A DNA stretch of 64,000 nt, from positions 1 through 64,000 of the forward strand of contig NZ_RYFF01000003.1 of assembly GCF_004138165.1 (NCBI RefSeq). The letters are read 5' to 3'. This DNA comes from Candidatus Chloroploca sp. Khr17 (GTDB taxonomy: Bacteria; Chloroflexota; Chloroflexia; Chloroflexales; Chloroflexaceae). Below are positions 40,861 through 49,780 of the stretch, one piece after another. The notes beneath the pieces were generated by a model. It was given only the letters and a program-made list of their open reading frames with translations, was not told where the DNA came from and did no database searches. Both the position numbers and the translations under genes were made by a program. Positions within the stretch are counted from its first letter, which is position 1, and the number at the start of each line of letters is the position of its first letter.

Positions 40861-41891
40861 AACGGCGGCATTTCGTTTGGTTGATGGTGCTCTTGCTGCT
40901 GGCAGGCTGTACGCTCAGCGGGCAGCGTTTGCCTGCGGGTGATCGGCTGCGCCTGGCCTATTTTCCCAATGTCACCCACGGGGTCGCGCTGGTCGGGGTC
41001 GCCCGGGGTGCGTTTCAAGAGGCGCTTGGGCCAGAGGTGACGCTGGTAACGACGAATTTCAATGCCGGCCCAGCGCTAGTCGAGGCGCTCTTTGCCGGCG
41101 AGGTTGACATTGGCTATCTCGGGCCAAACCCGGCGATCAATGGCTATGTGCGCAGCAACGGCGAGGCGGTGCGCATCATTGCCGGGGCCGCCGAGGGCGG
41201 CGCGGCGCTGGTGGTGAACCCCGAGGCGGGCATCAATGAGCCGCCCGATTTTGCTGGCAAGCGCCTGGCGACCCCGCAGTATGGGGGCACCCAGGATGTT
41301 GCCCTGCGCCACCTGATGCAGCAGTACGGCCTCAAACCGGCGGATCGTGGCGGCACCGTCACGATTTTGCCGAGCCAGAACCCCGATATTCTGACGCTCT
41401 TTCGCAAAGGTGAGCTTGATGGAGCCTGGGTGCCGGAGCCGTGGGTTTCGCGACTGGTACTGGAAGCAGGTGGCACCGTCTTGATCGATGAGCGCTCGCT
41501 TTGGCCCGAAGGCCGTTTTATCAGCACGGTTGTGGCCGTGCATCCCCGTTTTCTGCGTGAACATCCTGATCTAGTCGAAGCCTTCTTGCGTGCGCACGTT
41601 GATACCGTACAATATATGCAAGCGCAACCTGCAACGGCGGCGCAGTTGATCAACCAGGAGATCGAGCGCATCACAACGCGGCCACTTCCTGAAGAGGTGC
41701 TGAAGCGTTCGCTCTCGACCCTGGAGTTTACCTATGATCCCTTGCCCGCGACCCTCTTGCTGGCAGCGGATCATGCCTACGCACTTGGCTTTCTGGGGGC
41801 AACGGAGCCCGATCTCCAGAATATCTACGACCTTGCATTGCTGAACAAGGTGCTTGGAGGGCAGGGGCTGGCACCAATGGTGCTGCCATAG
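40857..41891 (+). CDS. Sulfonate/nitrate-type ABC substrate-binding lipoprotein (SsuA/NrtA-like)
   Basis: The 344-residue lipoprotein (lipobox LLLLAGC) has the NMT1/SsuA-type fold: LRLAYFPNVTHGVALVGVAR at the start, FNAGPALVEALFAGEVDIGY in lobe 1, LGPNPAINGYVRSNGEAVRI, and the hinge PSQNPDILTLFRKGELDGAW with the binding Trp of VPEPW. Such proteins bind aliphatic sulfonates, taurine, nitrate or pyrimidine precursors; the motif 'GPNPAINGY' is most frequent in sulfonate binders, so a sulfur source is the better guess. The GTG at 40857 overlaps the lipB stop. The ATPase and permease follow. Confidence 0.9.
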   Translation: MKRRHFVWLMVLLLLAGCTLSGQRLPAGDRLRLAYFPNVTHGVALVGVARGAFQEALGPEVTLVTTNFNAGPALVEALFAGEVDIGYLGPNPAINGYVRSNGEAVRIIAGAAEGGAALVVNPEAGINEPPDFAGKRLATPQYGGTQDVALRHLMQQYGLKPADRGGTVTILPSQNPDILTLFRKGELDGAWVPEPWVSRLVLEAGGTVLIDERSLWPEGRFISTVVAVHPRFLREHPDLVEAFLRAHVDTVQYMQAQPATAAQLINQEIERITTRPLPEEVLKRSLSTLEFTYDPLPATLLLAADHAYALGFLGATEPDLQNIYDLALLNKVLGGQGLAPMVLP

Positions 41892-41909
41892 CCTCGATTG
41901 GAGCGAAAC

Positions 41910-42767
41910 ATGGCAGAGCGACACCTCGTGGCGCAGCACGGGCACGCGGCGGCTGGTATGGCTGATGCGTCGGAGCAGCCTTCGGGTGGGATCTCGTTGG
42001 AAATTGTTGGCGTAAGCAAGCGTTTTCTCGCCCGTGGTCGCATGGTGGAAGCCCTTGCCCCGGTCGATCTGCAGGTCAAAGCGGGCGAACTGATCTGCCT
42101 GCTCGGGCCGAGTGGCTGCGGCAAATCAACGCTCTTGAGCATCATTGCGGGACTTGAACCGCCGTCGAGTGGTCTGATCCGGGCGGGCGGGCGCAAGGTG
42201 CAAGGTCCAGGCATTGACCGGGTCTTGCTCTTTCAAGAAGCGGCGCTCTTTCCGTGGCTCGATGTGCAGCATAATGTCGCCTTTGGCTTGCGGCAGGCTG
42301 GTATGCCTGAAGGCGAGCGGATGCGCATGGCCCGCGAATATCTGGAACTCGTGCATCTGAGTGGGTTTGAGCATAGCTATGTGCATCAGCTTTCGGGCGG
42401 TATGCGGCAGCGGGTCGCGCTCGCCCGGGCGCTCGTGCTCAACCCGGCGGTACTCTTGATGGACGAGCCTTTCGGGGCGCTCGATGCCATGACCCGTGAT
42501 AAGTTGCAGATCGAGCTCGAAACAATCTGGGCGGCCACCGGCAAGACGATCCTTTTTGTGACCCATAATGTACGGGAAGCGGTGGCGCTCGGCGATCGGG
42601 TGCTGGTCTTTTCGCCGCGTCCCGGACGCATCCTGCAAGAATTTTCCATCACTCTGCCCCGCCCGCGTAGCCTCGAACATCACCAGACAATTGACCAGGC
42701 CCGCGAGATCCTCGCGGTGCTGCACGCCGGTCAACGCCCTACCGAGGAGGCAAACGATGAGTGGTGA
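41910..42767 (+). CDS. Sulfonate/nitrate-type ABC transporter ATPase (SsuB/TauB-like)
   Basis: The 285-residue ATPase has Walker A GPSGCGKSTLLSIIAGLE, signature LSGGMRQRVALARAL, Walker B VLLMDEPFGALDAMTRDK and switch region LFVTHNVREAVALGDRV, with the SsuB/TauB-typical VFSPRPGRI after it. It drives import by the permease encoded downstream. ATG 41910 follows TTGGAG; a TTG at 41898 is in frame but poorer. Its 3' end overlaps the permease gene by 11 bases. Confidence 0.94.
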   Translation: MAERHLVAQHGHAAAGMADASEQPSGGISLEIVGVSKRFLARGRMVEALAPVDLQVKAGELICLLGPSGCGKSTLLSIIAGLEPPSSGLIRAGGRKVQGPGIDRVLLFQEAALFPWLDVQHNVAFGLRQAGMPEGERMRMAREYLELVHLSGFEHSYVHQLSGGMRQRVALARALVLNPAVLLMDEPFGALDAMTRDKLQIELETIWAATGKTILFVTHNVREAVALGDRVLVFSPRPGRILQEFSITLPRPRSLEHHQTIDQAREILAVLHAGQRPTEEANDEW

Positions 42768-43566
42768 GATGACGACCATGCTTGCCGAACAACCGCGTCT
42801 CGGTCGGGTCAGACTTATGCGGTGGATCCGGCGGCTTATCTTTTACGTGATCCTGCTGAGCATCTGGGAAGGCATCGTCCGCCTTGAAATCTGGCCGCCG
42901 TATCTCTTCCCCGGGCCGCTGATCGTTGCTGCCGCACTCTGGGAAGGGGTCACGCAGGGGCTCTTTCTGCCTGCGGCCCTGGTGAGTCTGCGCCGCCTCG
43001 CGATCGGCTACAGCATCTCGCTCTCGCTTGGCCTTGTGCTGGGCCTGCTGCTCGGGCGCAATAAACTTATCCAGGAGACCGTCGGCTCACTGGTGCTTGG
43101 CATGCAGGCGTTGCCGAGTGTGTGCTGGCTGCCACTGGCGATCCTCTGGTTTGGCTTGAACGAACGAGCGATCATCTTTGTCGTTGTGCTTGGGGCGCTC
43201 TTTTCAATCACGCTCGGCGTCGAAGCAGGCGTCAAGAATACGCCGCCGGTCTACTTGAAAGCGGCTCGCAATCTTGGCGCACGCGGGGTCCGTCTCTATA
43301 CCCAGGTGCTTTTGCCTGCGGCCCTCCCCGCAATCCTCAACGGGCTCAAGCAGGGTTGGTCATTCGCGTGGCGCTCGCTGATGGCTGGCGAGTTGCTCTA
43401 CTACACCCTGAGCCTTGGCAACCTGCTGCAGACTGGGCGCGACCTGAACGATGCGGCCCAGGTGATGGCGGTCATGGTGATGATCGTGATCGTCGGGGTC
43501 ACGATCGACCAGATCCTTTTTGCCCCTGTCGAACGCCGTGTGCGCGAACGCTGGGGGCTGGCGTGA
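42757..43566 (+). CDS. Sulfonate/nitrate-type ABC transporter permease (SsuC/TauC-like)
   Basis: The 269-residue permease has six helices and the binding-protein-dependent loop ARNLGARGVRLYTQVLLPAA followed by LPAILNGLKQGWSFAWRSLM, as in SsuC. AGGAGG lies five bases before ATG 42757, inside the ATPase gene. It completes an SBP-ATPase-permease cassette directly after lipB. A strong candidate promoter begins 19 bases after its stop and belongs to the next gene. Confidence 0.93.
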   Translation: MSGEMTTMLAEQPRLGRVRLMRWIRRLIFYVILLSIWEGIVRLEIWPPYLFPGPLIVAAALWEGVTQGLFLPAALVSLRRLAIGYSISLSLGLVLGLLLGRNKLIQETVGSLVLGMQALPSVCWLPLAILWFGLNERAIIFVVVLGALFSITLGVEAGVKNTPPVYLKAARNLGARGVRLYTQVLLPAALPAILNGLKQGWSFAWRSLMAGELLYYTLSLGNLLQTGRDLNDAAQVMAVMVMIVIVGVTIDQILFAPVERRVRERWGLA

Positions 43567-43584
43567 GCGACGATATAGTCAAGA

Positions 43585-43612
43585 TTGACTATATTGCAAG
43601 ATTGATTATAAT
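43585..43612 (+). promoter_or_regulatory. Promoter of the second MFS gene
   Basis: TTGACT (43585-43590) and consensus TATAAT (43607-43612) are 16 bases apart in an AT-rich stretch that stands out from its surroundings. An AGGAGG at 43614-43619 follows without a start codon at a useful distance. Transcription would begin near 43619, giving a leader of about 165 bases. Confidence 0.7.
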
Positions 43613-43625
43613 AGGAGGTGGGTTT

Positions 43626-43758
43626 GGGGCCTACGGCCCCCAGGAAGCTTCTTCGCTGGAAAAAAGCTAGCTACGCTGGCTTTTTTCCAGCGAAGAAGCA
43701 GGATTTGAGGGCTATGCCCTCAGGAGTCGCGCTTGTGCTGGTGACAACGGCCAGCACA
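43626..43758 (+). promoter_or_regulatory. Four-hairpin leader of the MFS gene, including a terminator-like stem
   Basis: Four consecutive stem-loops occupy the leader. The first is GGGGCC-TAC-GGCCCC (43626-43640). The second is a 25-bp stem (43647-43671 with 43675-43699, loop TAC, one G-U pair) whose top GGAAAAAAGCTAGC / GCTGGCTTTTTTCC is a terminator-type hairpin with six T. The third is TGAGGGC-TAT-GCCCTCA (43706-43722) and the fourth TGTGCTGG / CCAGCACA (43734-43741 with 43751-43758). The second stem may terminate the upstream operon or act as an attenuator for the MFS gene. Confidence 0.65.
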
Positions 43759-43784
43759 GGGACAGGTTGTAGGACGGAGTTCCT

Positions 43785-45203
43785 ATGCACGCTCAGAGTC
43801 TTGATGCCGCAGTTGATGCGCTCTCACGTCGGCGGATTATGCTGGTTCTCTTTGTCGGGGTCTTTATGGCGGCGCTCGATACGGCGGTGGTTGCGCCAGC
43901 GGTGCCTGCTCTGCGCCAGGCGTTTGGGGTCGACAATAGCCAGATCGGGATGATTACGATCATCTTTAGCCTGGCAACGCTCAGCAGCACGACCTTGATG
44001 GCTGGCCTTGGTGATCGCTACGGGCGACGCCCGGTCTACCTCTTTTGTGTCACTGGATTTGCGCTTGGGTCGTTGATCATCGCGATGGCCCCAAGTTTTG
44101 CGATGCTCTTGGTTGGGCGAGCGATCCAGGGTTTTGCCTCGGGTGGCGTGACGCCGACCGCGAGTGCGATGGTGGGCGATGCTTTTCCGCGTGAAGAACG
44201 GGGCAAGGCGCTTGGCATGCTGGGGGCGACGTTTGGCATGGCTTTTCTGTTGGGGCCACTCGTGGCGTCGCTGATTCTGTTGGTCTTGAGTTGGCAGTGG
44301 ATCTTTTTGATCAACCTGCCGGTGGCGGCAGTGGTCATCTGGCTCGGACTGCGGAACCTGCCTGGCAAACAACTGGCCGCAAACCCGGCGCCCCTTGATT
44401 GGGCCGGGGTGTCTGTGGTGGCCGTCATGCTGACCAGTCTGGTGCTCGGGATCAACCGCGTGCTTGACAACGCGCTTGGCTTGATGCTCTGGCCGGCGTT
44501 GCTTGGCCTGGCGTTGCTCTGCATACCGTTGCTGATCATGGTCGAGCGCCGCGCCGCCAGCCCGGTCGTGCCGTTGCACCTCTTCTACTCGCGCCAGCTT
44601 CGTCTGACCTACATCCTCTGTTGTGGGGCTGGTTTTGGCATGGGTAGTGTCATCTACATTGCCTCGGTGGCGGTTGCCGGACTTGGCATTGCCGCCGAGC
44701 AGGCCGGATTGCTCTTGTTGCCTCTGGTGATCGCATCATCGGCGGGTTCGGTGCTGTTCGGGCGCCTGCTCAACACCCTTGGCTCGCGCTTGATCATGCT
44801 GATCGGCTTTGGCACGACCGGCCTTGGCTCGGCCTTGCTTGGCCTCACCGAGACAGCGGGGCTCTGGATCTTTTTACCTGCCAGCATGCTGATCGGGCTC
44901 GGGGTCGGGATTATCGTCGGGGGCACATTGCGCACGATTGTCTTGAACGAAGTCAACCTCGAAGAGCGTGGGGCCGCGCAGGGTCTGGTCAACGTCGGCA
45001 TTAGCGTTGGCAACCTGCTCGTTGTTGCAACGCTCGGCGTGATTGCCGATGCCTGGGGCGGCGGGATGGCCGGTCTTGCCATTGCCTACTTTGCCTCGGC
45101 GGTCTGCATGGGCGTGATGTTCCTGCTAAGCCTGGGGCTCAAATCGCATGGCGAGGAATTAGCCACCGCTTTAGCAACGAGCGAAGCTTCTTCGGGTGCG
45201 TGA
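43785..45203 (+). CDS. MFS transporter, drug-export (EmrB/QacA-like) type
   Basis: The 472-residue protein has about 14 helices, motif A in the first loop (ATLSSTTLMAGLGDRYGRRP, ending in GDRYGRRP) and the antiporter motif C-like LGATFGMAFLLGPLVASL in helix 5, all typical of drug/H+ antiporters. FMAALDTAVVAPAVPALRQA at the N-terminus matches the DHA2 motif D1 ('LD.TIVNVALP'). Substrates cannot be read from sequence. ATG 43785 follows ACGGAG. The gene has its own promoter and a structured leader and is followed by a hairpin, so it is a single-gene unit. Confidence 0.92.
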   Translation: MHAQSLDAAVDALSRRRIMLVLFVGVFMAALDTAVVAPAVPALRQAFGVDNSQIGMITIIFSLATLSSTTLMAGLGDRYGRRPVYLFCVTGFALGSLIIAMAPSFAMLLVGRAIQGFASGGVTPTASAMVGDAFPREERGKALGMLGATFGMAFLLGPLVASLILLVLSWQWIFLINLPVAAVVIWLGLRNLPGKQLAANPAPLDWAGVSVVAVMLTSLVLGINRVLDNALGLMLWPALLGLALLCIPLLIMVERRAASPVVPLHLFYSRQLRLTYILCCGAGFGMGSVIYIASVAVAGLGIAAEQAGLLLLPLVIASSAGSVLFGRLLNTLGSRLIMLIGFGTTGLGSALLGLTETAGLWIFLPASMLIGLGVGIIVGGTLRTIVLNEVNLEERGAAQGLVNVGISVGNLLVVATLGVIADAWGGGMAGLAIAYFASAVCMGVMFLLSLGLKSHGEELATALATSEASSGA

Positions 45204-45213
45204 GATAGAAACT

Positions 45214-45261
45214 CTTCGCTGAGTGCAAAGCCAGCTAGGCTGACTTTGCACTCAGCGGAAG
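45214..45261. terminator. Degenerate hairpin of the GCCAGC-N3-GCTGGC class
   Basis: A roughly 22-bp stem (45214-45235 with 45239-45261, loop TAG) has one mismatch and one bulged base; the top reads GCAAAGCCAGC / GCTGACTTTGC. It separates the MFS gene from the cyclase gene. Confidence 0.65.
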
Positions 45262-45285
45262 GAAAGCTTGTTGAGGGTTACGCCA

Positions 45286-48200
45286 ATGGGCGATGATGTG
45301 CGTGAGCCAAAGCTTGAAGAGGTAGACGTGGCGCAATTGGCGCGTTACCTTGGTGGCGAGACCGCCGCTGCACTCGTAGCCGGGCGTGCCAGTGACGCCG
45401 AACTTGCTCAGGCGCTTGCCTCGCTGACGGCGATGCATCACGCGGTGTCAACCTATCTGCCCCGGCATGTGCTCGTGCGCCAACTGGCAGCCTCGGATGA
45501 AGGCCCCTGGCTTACCTGGCTTGAAGGAACGCTGCTGCTGGCCGATGTGAGCGGCTCGACCGCGCTCGCCGAGCGCCTCAGTGTGCTGGGGCGCGAGGGC
45601 ACTGAGGTGATTACCGAAACGCTGAATCGCTATTTTGGGACGATGATTCACCTGATGAGCGAGGCGGGCGGCGATCTGCTGACCTTTGGTGGTGATGCCC
45701 TGCTGGTCTTTTTTGAAGGCCCGGCTTCCGTTGCAACGGCGACGGCGACCGGGCTGACCTTGTTGCGCGAACTGGCCGGGTTTGTGCGCGAGGTGCCTGG
45801 TTTGGGCCAGTTTCCGTTGACGATGCATATTGGCCTCGAAGCTGGCGCAGTGGCCCTCGTCAGTTGCGGTCATCCGCAGGCGCGCCGGTATGCCGTGATG
45901 GGGCGCACGGTCACCGATGTAGCGCGGGCCGAACATCTCGCCAAACAGGGCGAACTGGTTGTCGGGCCACATGCCTGGTCAACCCTGGCCCCTCATGCCA
46001 TTGGCGCACCATGCACCGAGGGCTTTGTCCAGCTGACCGCGTTGCACCTCGCACCGCCGCTACCGTTCATCCTCCCCGTACCGCCACAACTTCCCGTGCT
46101 TGCGTCTGCGCACCTGGTCACGCTCGCTCGTCAGCTTGACCAGTTGACCCCCTATTTGCCTGCACGCCTGCTGGAACGCATTCTTGCCGAGCCTGAGCGT
46201 CCCCAGGTCGAGGCCGATCTCCGTCCGGTGACGATCCTCTTTGCCCAGATCAGCGGTATGACGACATTGATCGAAGCCCTGCCCCCAGCCGAGGCTGCGG
46301 CGGTTGTGGATGCGCTGGTGCGCCCGCTGCAAACGGTGATTACCGGCATGGGTGGCTTTATCAACAAACTCGATCTGGCCACAGACGGCGACAAGGTGAT
46401 GGCGGTCTTTGGTGCCCCCGTCGCCGACGAGGATCACGCCGAACGCGCCGTACGGGCGGCGTTGCTGATGCTCGGTGAAGGCCAGGCGTTGATGATGCAG
46501 ACCCTGGCGTTGCTAACCGGTTACCTTCAGCCCGAACTGGCCCAACTCCGTTTCCGTATTGGGCTCAATACGGGCAATGTTTTTGCGGGCAATGTTGGCA
46601 CCGCCACGCGCAAGGAGTATACCGTCATGGGTGACGCCGTCAATGTGGCGGCGCGGGTGATGGCGGCAGCGGCATGGGGGGAGATCAGGGCCGTCTCGGT
46701 GACGGCGGCGATGGTGAGCAAGGCGTTGGCCTTTGATGATCCCCAGGTGGTAATAGTCAAAGGCAAACGTGAGCCGCTGACCCTCTTGCGTCTGGTCGGC
46801 GAGCAAGAGTTGAGTGAGAACGAGGCGTTGGTGCTTCCCTTGCTCGGCCGTGATCACGAGATGGCCTGGTTGCAAGGCCATCTCGCAGCGATGCGGCAGG
46901 GCGAGGGCCGCGCCGTACGCGTGCTTGGCGAGGCTGGCATTGGCAAGTCGCGTCTTGCCGCCGAACTGCTCCAACAGGCCACCGCCGAAGGTACCCGCGT
47001 GCTGCATATTCGCTGTCTCGCCTACAACCGGGTGACGCCCTATCTGCCCTGGGGCAAGGTCGTGCGCGATCTCTGTGGGATCACTGGTCGCGATGATCAG
47101 GCCGCGCGGGCGCAGAAGCTTGGCGCGATGCTTGCGCGAGCTGGCCTGCTTGCCGAAGATTGGCTGCCGTTAATGGCTGAACTCGTGCGCCTGGAAGTTG
47201 ACGATAACCCCATTCTGCGCACGCTCGACCCTGGGCAACGCCAGGTGCGCCGCTTTGAAATTGTGCTCGCTCTGCTCCAGGCCGCCGCCTGGCCCGAGGA
47301 CATGCGGCAACACGAGCTTGCCGGGCACACCGAGGTTGCTATCGCGTCTGAGGTGACAGTGCCGGGTCTGATTGTCCTGCTTGATAACCTGCAATGGGCC
47401 GACGAAGTCTCACTCAACCTCTGGCAATTTCTGAGTACCCGGCTGAGCCATGATCCGATTCTCCTGCTTGGCTTGCATCGCGGCCAGCTTGCCTGGGGCA
47501 CCGGTGAACAGGGCGATCATGCCGAGGTGCGCGAACTCGGCCCACTGAGCGAAGCTTCTGGGCACGCCTTGCTCACCTTTCTCGCTTTTCCCGAACGGTT
47601 GAGTGACGATGTGCAGGCGCGCCTCGTTGCGCGGGCCGCTGGCAATCCGCTCTTCCTCGAAGAGTTGCTGCGCGCCGTCGAGAGTATGCCTGATACGCTT
47701 GATGCGTTGCCCGATAGCCTCAGCGGCCTGTTGCTGGCCCGCATTGATCGGCTGGACGAGCACTCGCGCACCCTCTTGCGCGTGGCTTCGGTCATCGGCC
47801 AGCGCTTCCCAGTGGATATTGTCCATTCGATCTACGAGACCGACCTGGACAACCTCGTGCGGCGTTTGATGCAGCTTGATGCCGACGAACTGACGGCTAC
47901 CGAGCGCGAACGCCCTGAGCGCATCCACCTCTTCCGGCACGCGCTGTTGCAAGAAGTCGCCTATCAGAGCCTGCTCTACGTCAGGCGGCGCGAGTTGCAC
48001 CGCCGCATCGCGGCCTATCTTGAAGAGCGTTACGCCGACGAACTGGCTGAAATTCGGACGGCCTATGGCAGCGGGCCAGTCCAGATTGGGCGTAACGGCT
48101 CGGTCTTGAATCGCGTCGTACGTGAAGGTGACGGCACGATCTTCCTGCTTGCCAACCACTACCGGCTCAGCGACACCCCCGCACAGGCGGTCAATTACTT

Positions 48201-49752
48201 GCTGCTTGCTGGGCACATTGCCCGCGACGACTCTGCCAACGACCTGGCGGTGCAATACTACCGCTGGGCGCTCGAAGCGCTTGGTGTCCAACCAGCCGAC
48301 CCGCGCTACTGGGAAGCCCGCGAAGCGCTGGGTGACGTGCTCTGCACACTCGGGTGTTACCAGGAAGCGCTTGCCGAATATGCGATGTTGCTCTATGGTG
48401 ATCCCGAAGCCCGTTCAGGTCATGGCGAAAGCCGCCCCGGTCACGCAACAACCGCACCTGGCTACACCCTACCGCCGGCGGTCGAGGCCGAAGTCTTGCG
48501 TTCGTGGGGCGACGCCCTCGAAAAACAGGGGCGTTACGACGAAGCGCTGGCGCGGCTCCGTGAAGCCGAAGACATCTGCGAGCAGCACCTCAACGAAGTT
48601 CCACCGTTGCTGCTGGCGGCGATCTACGCCGACATGGGCCAGGTTTTGCGGCGTCTGAGCCGCTTTGATCAAGCGCTCGACATCTGCAAAACTGGCCTCT
48701 CAAAGATCCGCAGCGACCGTCGTAGCTTTGAAGACGAGCGCATCGAAGCCGAGTTGCAACAACTGATGGGCAGCCTCTACGCGATGCGTGGGGCCTATGA
48801 GCGCGCCCGTTTTCACTTCAGCAACGCCCTCGCCGCGCAGGAAGAGGTTGATGATCTCTATGGGCGCGCCCGTTCGCACAACAACCTTGGCTATCTCGCG
48901 CAACTACAGAGTGACTACAAGCAGGCGGTTGCGCACTATCGCGAAGCCGAAGTATTGGCACACAAAATCAGTGCCAAATACATCCTCAGCAGCGTCTTGC
49001 TCAACGCCGCCTACGGCTATTACCGGCTTGACCGCTATGCGGAAGCCGAAGAGGCGTGCCGCAAAGCGATGGCGCTCTGCCGCGAAATGGGCGACGAGCC
49101 AGGCATGGCCCAGGCAGACGATACGCTAGGCATTATCGCCTATAGTCGAGGGCAATACGATCTTGCCGTCGACGTTTATGAACATGCTTTGGCGATCTAT
49201 CAGGCGCAACACAGCGCTTACCAGGAAGGCAATACCCTTGCCTTGCTCTCGGTCTGTGAGAGTGCGCGAGGCGAGGTTGAGCGCGCCTATACCCTGGCCG
49301 AACAGGCGCTCGCAATTGCCCAGAAGATCCAGGTGCCTCAACTCGAAATCGAAGCCCTGAACGCCCTCGCCGAAGCGAGTCTGCTCGCCGTGCAGCATGA
49401 CGAGGTTCCCTCTGAGGTTGCTGGCAACATCCTGGTCAGTGCCGCGCAATGGGCTAGGGACGCCGCCAGACTTGCCGAGCGTCTGGGCAACAAGCTCGAC
49501 CAAGGGGTTGCCTTGCGCCTCCAGGGCGAAATTGCCGCTTGCCAGGGCAATGCCTATGATGCATACTTTGCCGCTGCGCTTGACCTCTTTACTGCCGCCA
49601 GCAGCACTTTCGAACGCGCCCGCACCGAAGCGCGCCTCGGCGAGGCCCTGGCCCTGGACGGCGATCCAGCGGCCCAGCGCCACCTCACCGCCGCCCGTGC
49701 GATCTTTGCCGCCATTGGTGCGACCGGTGAATTGCAGCGTCTGGCGGGGTAG
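45286..49752 (+). CDS. Soluble-adenylate-cyclase-like protein: two cyclase domains, AAA/NTPase, TPR
   Basis: The 1,488-residue cytoplasmic protein has two class III cyclase homology domains, a STAND/AAA-type ATPase (Walker A GEAGIGKS at 548-555; Walker B VLLDNLQWADE near 695) and about 600 residues of TPR-like helical repeats. In the first cyclase domain both metal Asp residues are present (Asp87 in LLADVSGSTAL, Asp137 in GGDALLVFF) but the Asn-x3-Arg motif is lost. In the second the first metal Asp is Gln321 (LFAQISGMT) while Asn453 and Arg457 (VMGDAVNVAARV) are kept. The two would form one active site, as in mammalian sAC. ATG 45286 follows GAGGG. It stands alone; the ligand is unknown. Confidence 0.92.
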   Translation: MGDDVREPKLEEVDVAQLARYLGGETAAALVAGRASDAELAQALASLTAMHHAVSTYLPRHVLVRQLAASDEGPWLTWLEGTLLLADVSGSTALAERLSVLGREGTEVITETLNRYFGTMIHLMSEAGGDLLTFGGDALLVFFEGPASVATATATGLTLLRELAGFVREVPGLGQFPLTMHIGLEAGAVALVSCGHPQARRYAVMGRTVTDVARAEHLAKQGELVVGPHAWSTLAPHAIGAPCTEGFVQLTALHLAPPLPFILPVPPQLPVLASAHLVTLARQLDQLTPYLPARLLERILAEPERPQVEADLRPVTILFAQISGMTTLIEALPPAEAAAVVDALVRPLQTVITGMGGFINKLDLATDGDKVMAVFGAPVADEDHAERAVRAALLMLGEGQALMMQTLALLTGYLQPELAQLRFRIGLNTGNVFAGNVGTATRKEYTVMGDAVNVAARVMAAAAWGEIRAVSVTAAMVSKALAFDDPQVVIVKGKREPLTLLRLVGEQELSENEALVLPLLGRDHEMAWLQGHLAAMRQGEGRAVRVLGEAGIGKSRLAAELLQQATAEGTRVLHIRCLAYNRVTPYLPWGKVVRDLCGITGRDDQAARAQKLGAMLARAGLLAEDWLPLMAELVRLEVDDNPILRTLDPGQRQVRRFEIVLALLQAAAWPEDMRQHELAGHTEVAIASEVTVPGLIVLLDNLQWADEVSLNLWQFLSTRLSHDPILLLGLHRGQLAWGTGEQGDHAEVRELGPLSEASGHALLTFLAFPERLSDDVQARLVARAAGNPLFLEELLRAVESMPDTLDALPDSLSGLLLARIDRLDEHSRTLLRVASVIGQRFPVDIVHSIYETDLDNLVRRLMQLDADELTATERERPERIHLFRHALLQEVAYQSLLYVRRRELHRRIAAYLEERYADELAEIRTAYGSGPVQIGRNGSVLNRVVREGDGTIFLLANHYRLSDTPAQAVNYLLLAGHIARDDSANDLAVQYYRWALEALGVQPADPRYWEAREALGDVLCTLGCYQEALAEYAMLLYGDPEARSGHGESRPGHATTAPGYTLPPAVEAEVLRSWGDALEKQGRYDEALARLREAEDICEQHLNEVPPLLLAAIYADMGQVLRRLSRFDQALDICKTGLSKIRSDRRSFEDERIEAELQQLMGSLYAMRGAYERARFHFSNALAAQEEVDDLYGRARSHNNLGYLAQLQSDYKQAVAHYREAEVLAHKISAKYILSSVLLNAAYGYYRLDRYAEAEEACRKAMALCREMGDEPGMAQADDTLGIIAYSRGQYDLAVDVYEHALAIYQAQHSAYQEGNTLALLSVCESARGEVERAYTLAEQALAIAQKIQVPQLEIEALNALAEASLLAVQHDEVPSEVAGNILVSAAQWARDAARLAERLGNKLDQGVALRLQGEIAACQGNAYDAYFAAALDLFTAASSTFERARTEARLGEALALDGDPAAQRHLTAARAIFAAIGATGELQRLAG

Positions 49753-49780
49753 GGGCACGGTGCCGCCGTGCCCCTACCCC
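49746..49780 (+). terminator. GC-rich hairpin overlapping the cyclase stop codon
   Basis: A perfect 15-bp stem (49746-49760 with 49766-49780, GGGGTAGGGGCACGG on the left) includes the TAG stop. It belongs to the GGGGCACGG/CCGTGCCCC palindromes dispersed in this phylum; no T-run follows. Confidence 0.65.
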
